A DNA stretch of 64,000 nucleotides, from contig CM077831.1 of the NCBI GenBank assembly GCA_039720395.1, positions 35,127,067 to 35,191,066 of the forward strand, read 5' to 3'. Of this stretch, positions 25,685 through 37,698 are shown piece after piece. The notes under the pieces are model-generated. The model was not told where the DNA came from. It saw only the letters and a program-made list of their open reading frames with translations, and did no database searches. The stretch is from Liquidambar formosana (lineage: Eukaryota; Streptophyta; Magnoliopsida; Saxifragales; Altingiaceae). Both the position numbers and the translations under genes were made by a program. Numbering within the stretch: the stretch's first letter is position 1; each line of letters starts with the position of its first letter.

Positions 25685-25970
25685 TTCGTAACTTTGTATG
25701 ATTCCACCTCAAACTTCGGGCCTGGGTAGAGAAGAGGAGGGAGGGCAAGGAAAAAAAAATCATGGGAGCTTATCAGATGGCAAGGATCAGACCTTATAAT
25801 GCTTGGGAAGGATTGTGTTTTGCTTCTCTCTTTTTTTTTTTTCCAACTTATTTTCCTTTTGTCTTGAAATATCAATAGCTGAAGAACCGAAGCTGTTGCC
25901 CTTTCATGAATTTGGGGGGAAGGAAGAAAGCAATCATGTATATTGGAGAACAGTTGAACTTTTTTGTATA

Positions 25971-26090
25971 TTATTTTAGCATTTAAGGGAGAGCCTCTAC
26001 TTTTCAACTCAATGTGGATTGTATTAAAATGCTCCTCTTAATGTTATTTTAGCATTTAAGGGAGAACCTTTACCATTCAACTTAATGTGC
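25971..26090. repeat. 73-bp-period duplication in the APRL 3' region
   Basis: TTATTTTAGCATTTAAGGGA starts at 25971 and again at 26044. Each is followed by similar sequence (AGCCTCTAC or ACCTTTACC, then TTCAACT(C/T)AATGTG). It lies about 290 bp after the APRL stop and may be part of the 3' UTR. Confidence 0.8.
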
Positions 26091-26549
26091 TTAATGTTCA
26101 AGCAACTTCATCTTGGATTTTATACAGTTTATGCATTAAAACAGTCATGGCAATGATAACCAAGAAAATCAAAGATGTAAGACATAATCCTTATAGGATG
26201 TCATATATTTTCCTTTCGAGGTAGCAGCACAGTAGTACATTCCTTTTATCAAGTGCAAAATATAATTGGGGGATGTGTTTAATTGTGACTCTCTGAGGGA
26301 TAGAAACCATGGGAGTCCTGTAAGTAGGTGGTGGTGGTAGGTGCCTTTTTCTGTCCAGCGATAGCAACAGTGGTACTTTGTGTAACTTTTCTTTTCTTTT
26401 TCTATTCTAGCTTATAAGTAATAAAATTTTAATTCGAATGCTTGGGTGTTGCCATCCAGATCAAATGGTAAAAGCTCACATTATACGCCAAACTTCAAAT
26501 CTTGATTAAAATATACATTAATATATTAATATATTGCATCGACGCCAAT

Positions 26550-26619
26550 GAGTTACTGCGTTCATGCCTTGTTCCAATTGAAGAGAGTTACTGCGTTCAT
26601 GCCTTGTTCCAATTGAAGA
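26550..26619. repeat. Perfect 35-bp tandem duplication
   Basis: GAGTTACTGCGTTCATGCCT and its next 15 bases occur twice, at 26550 and 26585, with no mismatch. A recent slippage event in intergenic DNA. Confidence 0.9.
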
Positions 26620-27154
26620 AGCAGCATGCTCTTTGCCTAAGGCCTCAAACTAGCCTCAAATGATACAAAGGCCTCCTTAAATAACGTAATAGTTTAAGAA
26701 AGGGAAGCCAGAAAACAGAGGATTTCTCAGCTAGAGAAAAATCACGAACTTCCTCGATAGCAGATTGAGTGCATGCTGCCAAAAAACTAATTTAAGCTTC
26801 TTCTTCTATTTTTTTTTTTAAAGAGCCTCCACCTTATTGTTTGTAATTTTATATTGTTTTAGGGTTTCAATCTTTTTGTTAGCTAAAGAATTTGGTATTT
26901 AAAAGGCCCCCTCAATGAATATATAATATATCTTATGAGTGGTGGTTATTTCATCTGCATGCTTTGCATAAGAAACAGCCGCTTTTAATATAACTAAAAT
27001 AATAGCGCTTTCATTAAAGAGGTAAAAGCCTATTACCCGCTCACGCCATGGCAATCGGCCATCGGCGATAGGCGTTGGGGAATCCAGTGCGGAGAAAGTG
27101 AGGGAGGAGGGTGGAAAGAGCCATCCTGCTATGACTATGAGCCTTTCCTTCACC

Positions 27155-27158
<4 letters not shown>

Positions 27159-27186
<28 letters not shown>

Positions 27187-27215
27187 TTTTATTTATTTAT
27201 TTATTTATTTATATT
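27159..27215. repeat. (CTTT)n-(ATTT)n microsatellite
   Basis: A run of about seven CTTT units is followed by about six ATTT units. Simple repeat, no further role seen. Confidence 0.9.
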
Positions 27216-29099
27216 TTTTTTTTACCCAAAACTAAATAATAGTTGAGGATCAATCTTCATTGTAGCGAGTTAGACATGCCCTTAGACTGTATGTTAAAGT
27301 AAAACAGTGAGTATGAAAGCTCTACAAGTTCAAAACTTGTCTGCATGTTAAACCATAACAACTAACTATTTTTTATAAAAATAAAAATAAAAGTAAAGAT
27401 ATTTGTAGTTTTCCTTGTAGTCTTGTACCACGCAATAATAAACACTATGTATAATCATTCCATATTCAAACCCAACAAATATATTTAAAACCAACAAATG
27501 AAAATAACAGGACGTGCGCTTGAAAACTATTTTCTAATTTTTTTTTTAAAATGAGAAACAACTTATTTTTTAAAAAGAGACATAATGCCATCAATTTATG
27601 TCTTATGTTCAATGAAACATAAAAACCGTTGCAAATAATATATTAATATGGTGTGTGTGTGTGTCTCTCCCCTTTTTTTTAAAATAAAAATAAAAATTAT
27701 AACTTCACACACTAAACTTTCACTTAAAAACACTTTACACATTTTTATTTTGTTTTCAAACACGTTGGCCTCATTATGATGAGAAAATGATATTTAACAC
27801 CATTCCATCAATTAGCTGTTTAATGTTTTTTGACAGAAAATGATCACATGTGTTGTAATCATAACATTTTTTGGATAGAAATGCTTATGTAATGAGAACA
27901 AGTTTGTCATTTCACTTACATGGTATAAGGAAATGTAAAGTATTTTTACGTGAAAGTTATTTATTTATTTATTGTTATTATTATTATTAACGATTAGGAA
28001 TGTCTTAGGCTTTACTCATATTGAGATCTTAGCTTAGACTAATTTCTTGATGGCGTGTAAATGGTTTATACCCACATAGGTAACGATAACTGCAAGAAAT
28101 TGAAACGAGGACATCTGAGAAACACACCCAAACTTTCTGAGACAGTTTATTTTAATTCTAGTCAGAATGATTGTGTCTGATCAGCCTGTTTACCCTTAGG
28201 TAAAAGAGATTTAATTGTTTAAGAGCTATCTATTTTTTAACTTTACATAGATGTTTTGTAAGAATATTGTTACAATGCAGATTAGGTGGTTATAGGTCAT
28301 TTCCGAACTGGGTGTTTACATTGTATCTAGGGGTGTCCTAAGTACATGATCGGATATTTATTGATTTTCTAAACATGCTTCACAATAAGATTATATTTTC
28401 TTACTAAATGTGTATCGACTTGAAATGAGTCATCTTCATTGATGTCTGTTTGTTTTCCCTTTTGGCTTTTGGTAAGGATTGATGTTATTTGATTGAAAAA
28501 TGTTGATTCCAAATTATGAGGTTAAAGAAATTATGTCACTCCAAACCTTCAATTGCGCATCTTAACTCTTACCCACCACCACTTGCGTCCACCTCTATTA
28601 TTACTATTATTAATTATTATTATTATTTTTTTTTTTTTTCAGGTTGACATAATCACAGGTTATGTGAAAAATGATCAACATGGTGCTACACTTGGCTCAT
28701 TTTCTAGCAAGTACATGGAATGTCCACCACCCATGTTGCCTTGTACAACCTAAAATAATCAAACTTAGTTGAGATTGACAATCATCCACTACATGCCGCT
28801 TCAGCTCCAAATGCAGCAGAATGGAAAACTAATCAATCTATTATCTTCACTTATACAAGATTTGAAGCGCAAATAGATAATCAAAAAAGGCATTATTTGG
28901 CTCACTTAATTATGTCTATCAATGACCAATTATTTTTTTAACTTCTCAATTAATTATTGACAAAATGCGTATTTATGCTTTATTTGGCTAAATTGTTCTA
29001 CCCAAAAAAAGAAATTATCCAACAATAACGAAATATAACTCACGATTAATTTGATAAAATGGCCAAATGGGTGTTTATGCCTTATCTCACTAAGGGGCC

Positions 29100-30165
29100 A
29101 TTTGGGAACCCTTTTCAGCGGTCCAATTAGGCATGTAAAAACAGGCCGAGCACCAATTGGGCGTGCACCCCAGGCCTAAAAGACGCATTTTTATACCTTT
29201 TTTTGTTTTGGCGTACGCACAGTGAGAAAAAACCAAACGAAGCCGTTTTGTTTTTTTTTCCCTTTGTTTTTAACTTTTTGCTGGGTATTTCCCCCAAAAC
29301 CCGACACAGAAAACCCTAGTCTAAAACCCAAAAATCAGAGCAGAAGAGAAAGAGAAGAGACGAGACAGAGAGAGACGGCGACGTCAAAGCTGCAACTTGA
29401 CGATCCAGTAGCTGACAGTGCAGAAGATTCCGGCGATACTCCGGCATCCTTTTCTGCACAGGTAGGTTCTATTTCCCTTTTTTTTTTTTTTTTTTTGGGT
29501 TTCAGTAGCTGAAGCTACATGAGTCGACGCCGACGGCGAGTCAGCAACTGAGATCCCCACGGCCGACGAGATGATCCTCAGTTCCTCACCGTCGATGTCG
29601 ACCGGGGAGCCTCGATTTGCATCTTCCCTAACCCACGAGCCTCGACCCCTCTTCTTATCTAACCCCGGTTCTTCTTCTCTAACCCCTGTTCTCTTCTCTA
29701 AGCTCTGTTATCTTCTTTAACCCACGAGCCTCGACCCTTGTTCTCTTCTCTAACCCCTGTGAAATCTGACAAAAATATCTGATAAAAGTATATGAAATCG
29801 GTGTTATAAGCCTTCTATTTGATGGTGGATCCTTCCCTGACATTGATGAAGTTGATGATGATATGACTCTTGTGGATGACTAGAGTGATATATTAGATAA
29901 ATTATGCTTTCTTTCTTTTGAACTGTTTTTGAATTTGGGTTGTAATGTTGTATGATCATTTTATATTTTTGTAGTTGGACCATGAAAGACAATAGATTGC
30001 TTTTAATATGTTTGAAATAGTTAGCATTTTATTTTTTATAAATTAAATTGAACTTGTTATGCCATATTTTTTCACTATATATATAAATACTCATGGGGCT
30101 TACGCCCCACCCCACGGGAGGGAAAACGCCCCGCCTTACGCCCGAGCCTTTTAAAACATTGGTCC
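29100..30165. mobile_element. Possible decayed transposon or captured gene remnant
   Basis: This block is more GC-rich than its surroundings. At 29280-29400 a leader-like stretch with AACCCTAG and AGAGAGA is followed by a Lys/Glu/Asp-rich frame to about 29460, ending at a CACAG/GTAGG donor-like site. At 29812-29882 a short acidic frame (FPDIDEVDDDMTLVDD, then stop) resembles the acidic C termini of some plant hAT transposases. GC-rich GGCCTAAAAG-like motifs occur near both edges (29170 and 30140). No intact transposase or terminal repeat is proven; this is a weak call. Confidence 0.3.
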
Positions 30166-30300
30166 TACCCTATGTATAGTTTATCCATTTTAAGGCCCTA
30201 GCCAGAATCTATAAGTTGATTGTTGATAAATGATAATTATAGGACCCATCCCTACTTTTTTCTTGTTATCTTTTTACATACTGATACGATATATAGAGTC

Positions 30301-30528
30301 TGTAAAGGGTGATTTTCACTGTACAAAAGTTTTCACTCTATTTCATTTAAGAGCTAAAAAATCACACAAAATAACATCTTTAATATAACTGATGCAGTGC
30401 ATCACGAATTCAAATGTAAAAGGTGATTCGCTCTGTCCAAAAGTTTTCACTCTATGTCATTTAAGAGCTAAAAAATCACACAAAATAACATCTTTTATGT
30501 AACTGATGCGGTGCGTCACGAATTCAAG
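30301..30528. repeat. 114-bp tandem duplication
   Basis: TGTAAAGGGTGATT at 30301 and TGTAAAAGGTGATT at 30415 start two units. The units share TTTAAGAGCTAAAAAATCAC, ACAAAATAACATCTTT and CACGAATTCAA with about 10 substitutions. This is more diverged than the other small duplications in the window, so it is older. Confidence 0.9.
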
Positions 30529-30992
30529 ATTTACCATTGAATAATGTGGATCTGTAGGTCCACATTTCCAATTTATTTCCAATTTAGTGATGGTTGTGGG
30601 GGATCAAAATCCCCATTTTTCGAAGTGTATAAAGTAGAGGAGTAAAATGGGAAATTATCCCTTAAATTAAGCATGCCAGCGCAAGAATTAAATATGAATA
30701 ATGATGGTAGCTGTCATCAATGTCATCAAATGTGATAGTTGTAGAACTTGTAGTTGCTAGGAGGATTGGAACAACGTGACACGCCTAGTCATTAATGAGG
30801 GAAAAGACAAATTATGACAACCCAACTACATAGAAGGGTTTGAACTTGGATACGGTCAGTCCCAGCACGAGAGTTTGTACACCCCCAGCTACTTGGACAT
30901 GGCTGAATAGTCTTAAATCGGATAGATTACCAGATATGGATCCTGATTAAACTTGAAGCCTATCCGTATCTTGACTTGCATTAAGCCACATC

Positions 30993-31371
30993 CATGGTTC
31001 AAAGTCTCTTTTGAGATGGATGAGATCTCGCCGGGTAAACTCGGTCTCGTTCAGGAGCGAGACTGATATCTGAGAACGAATTAAGTATATTGTAGGGTTT
31101 TATTTTGAAAAAAAATGAAATCTTAATGAATGCAAGTTCGCACTAGGGCCTGTTTTGATATTTTTGACCCTATGATGTATCCCAAGTTATTGGTTTTGCT
31201 TATTTAATGGTTCCAATATGATTTTCCTATTTTTTCTATAATTTTTTTGAATTTTTTAAAACATTCTTTAATGCGTAAAGTTACATCTCGCCCGAAATGC
31301 GACGAGATGGACAAGATCGAGATGATTGAGATTGAACGTGACGACGATTGAGACTAAGACTTTGAACCATG
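30993..31371. mobile_element. hAT-type MITE, 379 bp
   Basis: Perfect terminal inverted repeats: it begins CATGGTTCAAAGTCT and ends AGACTTTGAACCATG. Flanks GCCACATC (30985-30992) and GCCACAGC (31372-31379) match at 7 of 8 positions, a hAT-size target duplication. Sub-terminal CGAGAT repeats occur inside. No coding capacity. Confidence 0.75.
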
Positions 31372-31951
31372 GCCACAGCACGTGATGACCGACTCTTTAA
31401 TGCATAATTGTGACATCTACCTTCATGGTATAGAACCCTAACATCACTTAATAAAAATCAGCATGGTTTTATGATACCTAGCACCATTAATGATGAGATT
31501 TTGCTAGTCATATAGGTCAATTTTTTGTGGTCCATATAGGTTGTGGGGTCTTATATGGGCTCGGGGTTTGCATATCCTTCAATTTTTACGTATATGATAA
31601 GGTCAAAATATCTTGATAAAGGAGACAAGAAATTCCTAAGTGAGTGATAGTTGTCATAAGGAAACACACTACCCTACCATTGGTGGGGCTATAAATACCC
31701 CCTAATCATCCAAAATTGAAGGTATGCAACATTCTCATTAAGTTCCCCTTCATTCTTAGTTCCATTACTCTCTTGGGCATTAGTGTTTATTGTAGGTTGA
31801 ACCTCTGTGGTCCAGGTTCAGTTGAGAGGAGGAGGAGGAGTCTCATCCACCAATCCCAGCGTGACATGTCCTCATCATCCGAAAGGAAATTCTTCTAGAG
31901 TCCTTCCATTTGAATTTCCTCCCATAAGGGTCAGGATGTGACCATCGCCTA

Positions 31952-32616
31952 TGTTACATGGACTCGGGTGCGGGTATCGGGTGTGGGTGTGTATCCAGGC
32001 ATCGAGTTCATCAAATTTCCAAATTTAGGATACGGGGACTCGGCCAAAAAGGATTCAAAAAGTTGATATGGGTAAGGGGATAAATGTATGTGTGGATATA
32101 GGGTAAGTATAATTAGGGATAAGTTTAAAAATATTTTGATACTATGATTTATGTGGTATTATTATAATAATAACAACTTTTAGAACAACTTCTAGAGGCA
32201 TAAATGATAAACGTGCAATTTGGTCATTTAAAGATAAAACAAAGTATAGGGACCGAAGGGAAAAAAAGAAAATTAAAGAATATTTAAAGGCTTAAAGCCT
32301 ATTTAAGTGACGGTGAGGGTTTTCTTTCGATAGAAACCCTAGAGCCAGACCTCTGGCGCCTCTAGTTCCTCGCTTATGGCAACAATTTCAGCAGCATTTC
32401 TAGCGCATCTCCGGAAAAACTTTAACGCAACTATTACTTGAGAAGGTGCATCTCTCTCTCTCTCCTCCTCTTCTTCTTCCTTCTCCTTCTTCTTCTCTCC
32501 CATGACAGCCGTGCCTGTTGAGAATTTGCTAGATCCAAACTGAATCCCATACCCGTACTAGTGTTGTGTTGTGTCGACACGGGTACCTTGGGGTGAAGTG
32601 TTGAGTCCATGTAACA
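31952..32616. mobile_element. 665-bp TIR element with gene-like cargo
   Basis: The ends are inverted repeats: TGTTACATGGACTC and GAGTCCATGTAACA. Sub-terminal CGGGT-rich sequence at the left is mirrored by ACCCG-type sequence at the right. I see no clear target duplication, so the superfamily is open. The interior at 32310-32500 looks like a plant gene 5' end: an 'aaccctag' leader, an ATG at 32376 opening a 21-residue frame (MATISAAFLAHL...) and a long CT-rich tract. No transposase is seen. Confidence 0.65.
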
Positions 32617-33379
32617 GAGGCCATGCTAAACTAGCCCTCGTCAAAACCTTTTGCGAAAGGCTACTATGAGGGCTCCTTTATAGGTGTATTGATGAGCCCT
32701 CCCTATAGTTCAAGGGACACTGAACAAATCCTGAAGCACACACCATATCTTTAGATGGAGGACCTTCCTACGCACAAAAGTTCATAAAAAATGCTTCATG
32801 GTTTTATCACATGAACCAATTAAAGGTTGATGTTCTCCCTCATCTCACATACATCAACCCTCATTCAACACAAGAATTTTCCATCTATTTCAATGGACTG
32901 ACGTGTGCTAGCATACTTGGTTAAATTTTGGGCTCAATTTTTTTCTAGTTAAGGAGTAAATACATGCACACACACACACACGTACCCAGTTGAAATCGAA
33001 ACCAACACCACCATAAACTCCACGATCCTTATTGGATTTGACGTGCCACTAGACCCAATGACCATTCAACATGATAAACTTGATGACATGGGGCGTCTCA
33101 AATTATGTGTCCAAAATAATGACCCCATATCCTCATTTCATACGTCGGCCGAGTCAAATTTGTGGAGAGAATTACATTGTTCCTTTATGTCTTCAACTGA
33201 AATACCATTCCTCAATAGTTTCGGAATAAAAGCCAAGTAGTGAGCAACTTGATTCCCTTTCTATAAATAAAACTTATCTCGTAATCTTCAAAGCAAGACA
33301 AATATCTATCTATTTCCATATAAAAATGAATTTTGTTATTTCCTATTCATATTAAAAAAAAGAAAAAAAAAAAGGTAGT

Positions 33380-33580
33380 AAAATGCAAGAACCCCCCTAA
33401 TGTTTGAACCATTTTTACATAACCCTCTCCTCCCTTTAAAGAAGCTATTACATAACCATTTAAGGGAGTTTGCAACCTAATTTTCCCCTAAATGTGTTAA
33501 GGGATGGAAATTGTAACCTAATTTTCTTTAGGGGGTTATGTGAAAAGGGTCTAAACATTAAGGGGGTTTCTTGCGTTTTA
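33380..33580. mobile_element. Nested 200-bp foldback MITE, copy 1
   Basis: Ends are AAAATGCAAGAACCCCCCTA and its mirror ending GGGGGTTTCTTGCGTTTTA. It contains TTACATAACC and AGGTTGCAA-type inner motifs that also mirror each other. It sits in the left arm of palindrome P1. Three sister copies lie at 35255-35461, 40157-40314 and 41953-42182. Confidence 0.7.
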
Positions 33581-33724
33581 TTCAAAAAAAAAAAAAAAAA
33601 AAAGAAAGAAAGAAAGAAAAATGCTTATAAAAATTTATCATAGTGTTCTTTAGGTATGTGGTCTATTCCTTTCATATAGTTAAGCACTTTTTGGCGTCCC
33701 CCTTAGTCACCACTTCTCGGCAAC

Positions 33725-34140
33725 TTACGCAAGGGCTATAATCAAACCTCTCTGTACGGTTTCTAATTTTGTTTCAAACGAATTTTTCATATTATATAGT
33801 GGGAAATAATCTCTAAGAGAAATTTCTCTTGAATCATCCCTAATTATGACTCCCCTTTCACCACATATCTTGTCTTCATCAGATTTAACCTTTTTCATCT
33901 TCCAAGAAAGATGCATCCGTATTCATTTTAAACTAGCTTTTAAGGGAATTACGCCAAACAACCCTACAAAAGGGTTCTTCTAGTAAAGATTTGTAAATAT
34001 TCTCCTTTGACACAAGAATTTTATGACCAACAAAAAAATTCTCCAAAGACTTATAATTTGGTTTATAGTCCTTATTCGGAAACTTATTAAATAGATCTAT
34101 GAATTCTTTCATGAATACTACCAATCTTGGTATTTCTAAC
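33725..34140 (-). pseudogene. Broken RNase H-like frame, P1 left arm
   Basis: The minus-strand frame reads outward from the palindrome centre in two overlapping pieces (34124-33933 and 33916-33725) broken by a frameshift or stop. Recognisable parts are the MKEFIDLFNKFPNKDYK region, then GVIIRDDSREISL and SFETKLETVQRGLIIALA. These match the GGG-x-IRD and E-x-E patterns of plant RNase H-like (RVT_3) domains. An active protein is unlikely. Confidence 0.6.
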
Positions 34141-34560
34141 TTGTCAAGTCTAAAAATGTGTTCAAATTCCTTCGATTTATAGTGATAGAATATTTTTCAC
34201 AATTTTTGTGAATCCCTATTAGATGTGGAAAACATTTTTTTTGCTAACATCCTTCCAAATCCAACTATACCTGTGAAGGAAAAAATATATCATGTAAGTT
34301 ACACGAGAAGAAAAAATATTGATAAATATTGAGAGAAACAAAAATGTCGATCCATAAAAGAAAATTAATAGTGAAATGTGGAAATTTTTAATAAAATTTT
34401 ACAAAATTAATAGTATGCTAATATGATTAGAATATTTCATTAGTTTCTAAAATTTCATAAAAAAATTTCACATTTTAGTATTAATTTTCTTTGATGGATC
34501 GACATTTTTGTTTCTTTTAATATTTCTTAATATTTTTGCATTCTATGTAACTTATAAGGT

Positions 34561-35175
34561 ATATTTTCTCCTTCATAGATATAGTTGGATTTGGAAGGAT
34601 ATTAACAGAAAAGATATTTTCTACATTCAATGGGGATGACAGATTGTGGAAAACATTCTAGGAACACTATAAATCGCGGGAGCTTGAACACGTTTTTAGG
34701 CTTAATGAGTTAGAAGGACCAAAATTGGTAGTATCCATAAAAGAATTCATGAATCTATTTAGTAAGTTTCCGAATAAGGACTATAAATCAAGTTATAAGT
34801 TTTAAGAGAATTTTTTTATTGGCCATAAAATTCTTCTTTCAAAGGAGAATATTTACAAATTTTTGTTGGAAGCACTCCTTTGTGGGGTTGCTTGTCGTAA
34901 TTCCCTTAAAAGCTGGTTTAAAATGAATATGGATGCATCCTTTTTGGAAGATGAAAATGTTAAATCTGATGGAGGTAAGAGATGTAGTGGAGGGGGAGTC
35001 ATAATTAGGGATGATTCAAGAGAAATTTCTCTTACAGATTATTTCCCAATGTATAATATGAAGAATTCGCTTGAAACAGAATTAGAAACCGTATAGAGTG
35101 ATTTGATTATAACCCTTGCATAGGTTACCGAGAAATAGCGATTAAGAGGGACGCCAAAAAGTGCTTAACTATATG
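34561..35175 (+). pseudogene. Broken RNase H-like frame, P1 right arm
   Basis: Plus-strand mirror of the left-arm frame. Its best open part is 34863-35096 and includes KMNMDASFLED, GGGVIIRDDSREISL and SLETELETV before a stop. In another frame after the stop, VIEGDAKKCLT continues the domain (35130-35170), so a frameshift broke an originally longer frame. Upstream is an IWKDINRKDIF-like region with stops. Confidence 0.6.
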
Positions 35176-35254
35176 AAAGGGGTGGATCACGTACCTGAAG
35201 AACACTATGATAAATTTTTATAAGCATTTTTCTTTCTTTTTTTTTTTTTTTGGA

Positions 35255-35461
35255 TAAAATGCAAGAAACCCCCCTAATGTTTTGACCCTTTTCACTTAAC
35301 CCCCCTAAAGAAAATTAGGTTGCAATCTCCATCCTTTAACACATTTGGGGGAAAATTAGGTTGCAAACTCTCCTAAATGATTATGTAATAGCTTCTTTTA
35401 GAGGGGGGGATGGGTTATGTAAAAATGGTTCAAACATTAGGCGGAGTTTCTTGCATTTTAC
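35255..35461. mobile_element. Nested foldback MITE, copy 2
   Basis: Same TAAAATGCAAGAAACCCCCC start and mirrored end as the copy at 33380. It lies at the equivalent position in the right arm of P1, so it was in place before the inversion-duplication that made the palindrome. Confidence 0.7.
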
Positions 35462-35629
35462 CCTCTTTTTATATTTTTTTAGTTTCAATATGAATAGGAA
35501 ATAACAAAATTCATTTTTATAGGGAAATAGATAGGTATTTGTCCTGCTTTGAAGATTACGAAGTTGTTGAGGAATGGTATTTTAGTTAAAGACATAAAGG
35601 AACAATGTAATTCTCTTAAAAAATTTGAC

Positions 35630-36479
35630 GTGGGCATGGAGCCCAATTACTGTGTCAGTAGAGTCAAGTTCGTGTAGCTCATGAAGTTTTTCTGTGTTTT
35701 GATTTTGATATGTGGGCTGTGGATGTTAATTTTATCATATAATTATTTGGTTTTAGGATGTAGCTTCATATCTTGACAACCTTAGAAATTTCATGATATT
35801 TATCGTTTGCTTAGTAGTATTTGTCATTTAGATTTTTGCAAATGCAACGATATCTCGGAATATCTTCCCTTAAGGTAAAAAATGGAAGAAAATGACTATG
35901 TTAGGTCAATTTTTTAATGGGTTAGAGTTTGGGCTATGGCCTTCAAAGTCTAAAAGTTTTTAATGGGTCAGAGTTTTTATTTCTTGACAATATCAGGCGA
36001 GAAAGGGGATATGGCTGTTAGACCGTGTTTTTCTGATGGTGTGATTGGTAAGGGTGGTAGAGGTACTCGATTCTATGGCAGTGGTCCATGATTGCAGTTT
36101 GATGCTTTTCACAAGCGAGAGAGACGTTTGCTCATGGTGAAATCTTGTTGTCTTCTGATGGTAGAAAGGATGCTTCTTTAGGCTTTTCTAGGGCTGTTCT
36201 GTTGGTCAAGGATAAGGATGAGGGCTTAAACTTGAAGGAAGTGGTTTTAGTGATGCGTATGATAGTGAAGCTGAAACAGTGGGGTTTAGGGGTTCATTCA
36301 ATAGCGATGGTTCAGATTTGGTGGCCTTAGAATCTTTGGTTAGTGAAAGTGAGTATGGAGTTGATGATGATCAATCATATGCTCCAGATTTGTTGGAAGG
36401 GGTTGATATTTTGGGTGTGATAAAAGGCTGGTCTTCCTTCTGTGCCTACTCTAGTGTTAAATTCCGTTACTGAGAGAAG
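35630..36479 (+). other. Spacer or decayed LINE leader
   Basis: Between P1 and the recognisable reverse transcriptase there are broken plus-strand frames (36145-36330, 36279-36473) rich in Asp, Glu and Ser. Their position suggests degenerate LINE sequence upstream of the RT domain, but I find no endonuclease or other decisive motif. Confidence 0.4.
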
Positions 36480-37210
36480 GTGATAATAAATTAATAGTAC
36501 AAATTTTTTTCATAGAGTGGCTAATGGTAATAGGAAGAAGAAATTGATTAGTAAATTGGAATTGGAGGATGGATTATTGAGGATGAATGGAGAATTGTTA
36601 GTGAAATTTATAATCTTTTCTCTTCTCTTTATCGCTCGGGGGGGGATTGGCCTGTTTTGGAAGGTTTGTTTTGGTTTCCTATCAGTGAGATGTTAGTGCT
36701 GAGAGTTTGGAGATCTTTTGATTTAGATGAAATTAAGAAGGTGGTTTTCGATTATTGTAGGGATTAGGCTCCAAGTTCGGATGGGTTTACAATGGTTCTT
36801 TTCCAAGATTGTTGGGATATCATAAAGGATGATCTTTTGAAGTTTTTGTGGAATTTTTTGAGAGGGGGATAGTTAATGTATCTACTAATGCCTCTTTTAT
36901 TTGTTTGGTTCCTAAGAAGGGTGACTCTTTGAAGATAAAGGATTTCAGACCAATTAGCTTAGTTTCTTCCTTATATAAGATTTTGGCTAAGGTTCTTTCT
37001 ATTAGATTGAGAGGAGTGTTAAGTGAGACCCATTTCGGTGTCTCAAGGTGCCTTTGTGGATGGTCGTCATAGATTTGGTGTTGATTGCCATTGAGGTAGT
37101 GAAGGAGTATAAGGTGGGAAAGAAAAGTCGTCTATTCTTTAAAATTGATTTTGAAAAAGCTTATGATCATGCGGAGTGGGATATTTTAGAGTTTGTTTTA
37201 GGTAAAAAGG
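36480..37210 (+). pseudogene. LINE (L1-type) reverse transcriptase fragment, copy A part 1
   Basis: Plus-strand frames, with frameshifts, give the order expected in plant L1 ORF2: a RVANGNRKKKLISKLE region, FICLVPKKGDSLKIKDFRPISLV split over RT motifs 1-2, SQGAFVDGRH, and FFKIDFEKAYDHAEWD carrying the motif A Asp. Several stops and frame changes show it is dead. The element is cut at 37211-37218 by a hAT insertion and resumes at 37707. Confidence 0.85.
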
Positions 37211-37218
37211 GTTTTGGC

Positions 37219-37698
37219 CAAGGACATAGCTAGGAATTTAGTTTGTGGGAGGCAAGCTTCGATTGATTGTTAGTATTTTATCTTAATTCAAAAAATTGAA
37301 CAAACTTTAGCTTAAAAGTTTTCTTTTATCTCGTGGTTTTGAGGTTAAAAAAATTACAAAAATTTATAATCCTTTGATAAACCATATTTCAATTCAATAC
37401 AGTTTACAATTGTCCTGGATAAGGTTTGATCTTTTGGAAAGTCCAAGAGTATTGGGTCTCTAGTAAAAGGAGATATTGGGGGCAAAGGATTAAGACTTCT
37501 ATAAGAAGAAGAAGAAAAATATGTATAATAAGAGGAGCGAAAGAAAAAAATAATAGGAAAAAACAAATTTGGGGTGATGTAAATTTACTAATTTAACTAG
37601 AATTTTAAAAAGATTAAAGGTATAAATTAAAAAAATAAAAAACAAAAAATTGACATGGGGCTGTTGGCCTACCTCGAGTCCATGTAGCTCCGTCCATG
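37219..37698. mobile_element. 480-bp non-autonomous hAT element in the LINE
   Basis: It is flanked by an exact 8-bp duplication GTTTTGGC (37211-37218 and 37699-37706), the hAT hallmark. Imperfect terminal repeats are CAAGGACATAGCTAGG at the left and GTAGCTCCGTCCATG at the right. The interior is AT-rich with an (AAG) run and no transposase. A left-truncated second copy is at 42312-42764. Confidence 0.85.

Larger units (their letters stand above)
26091..29099. other. Intergenic spacer, no gene seen
   Basis: AT-rich spacer. A perfect 35-bp duplication and a TTTC/ATTT microsatellite are listed separately. At 27138-27055 on the minus strand a 27-codon frame (MALSTLLPHFLRTGF...) ends in a stop; it is too short to call. 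A pyrimidine tract plus CAG at about 28640 resembles an acceptor before a short open frame, but no partner exon was found. Confidence 0.55.
33152..35629. mobile_element. 2.5-kb palindromic element P1
   Basis: The two halves are inverted copies of about 1.2 kb around a spacer at about 34411-34437. Matching pairs include GTCGATCCAT(A/C)AAAGAAAA near the centre, the RNase H-like frames in the middle, a nested MITE in each arm and AATATGAATAGGAAATAAC near the outer ends. Outermost matches are GTCAAATTTGTGGAGAGAAT (left) and its counterpart ending AATTTGAC at 35629. The right arm lacks about 50 bp that the left arm has near 33220-33275. Arms differ by scattered substitutions, so it is not a recent perfect palindrome. 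The frames point outward from the centre. Confidence 0.8.

Noticed and set aside
25282..26007. A 241-codon open frame on the minus strand, the longest in the window
   Set aside because: It is antisense to the last APRL exon and its 3' region. The sense strand gives a full APRL protein with matching splice sites, so this is a shadow.
26440..26520. tRNA-like stretch with AAATGGTAAAAGC
   Set aside because: Neither arm of a cloverleaf can be completed and there is no proper B box.
35998..36479. LINE endonuclease upstream of the RT
   Set aside because: No endonuclease motif is readable; the frames are merely acidic. Left as uncertain spacer.
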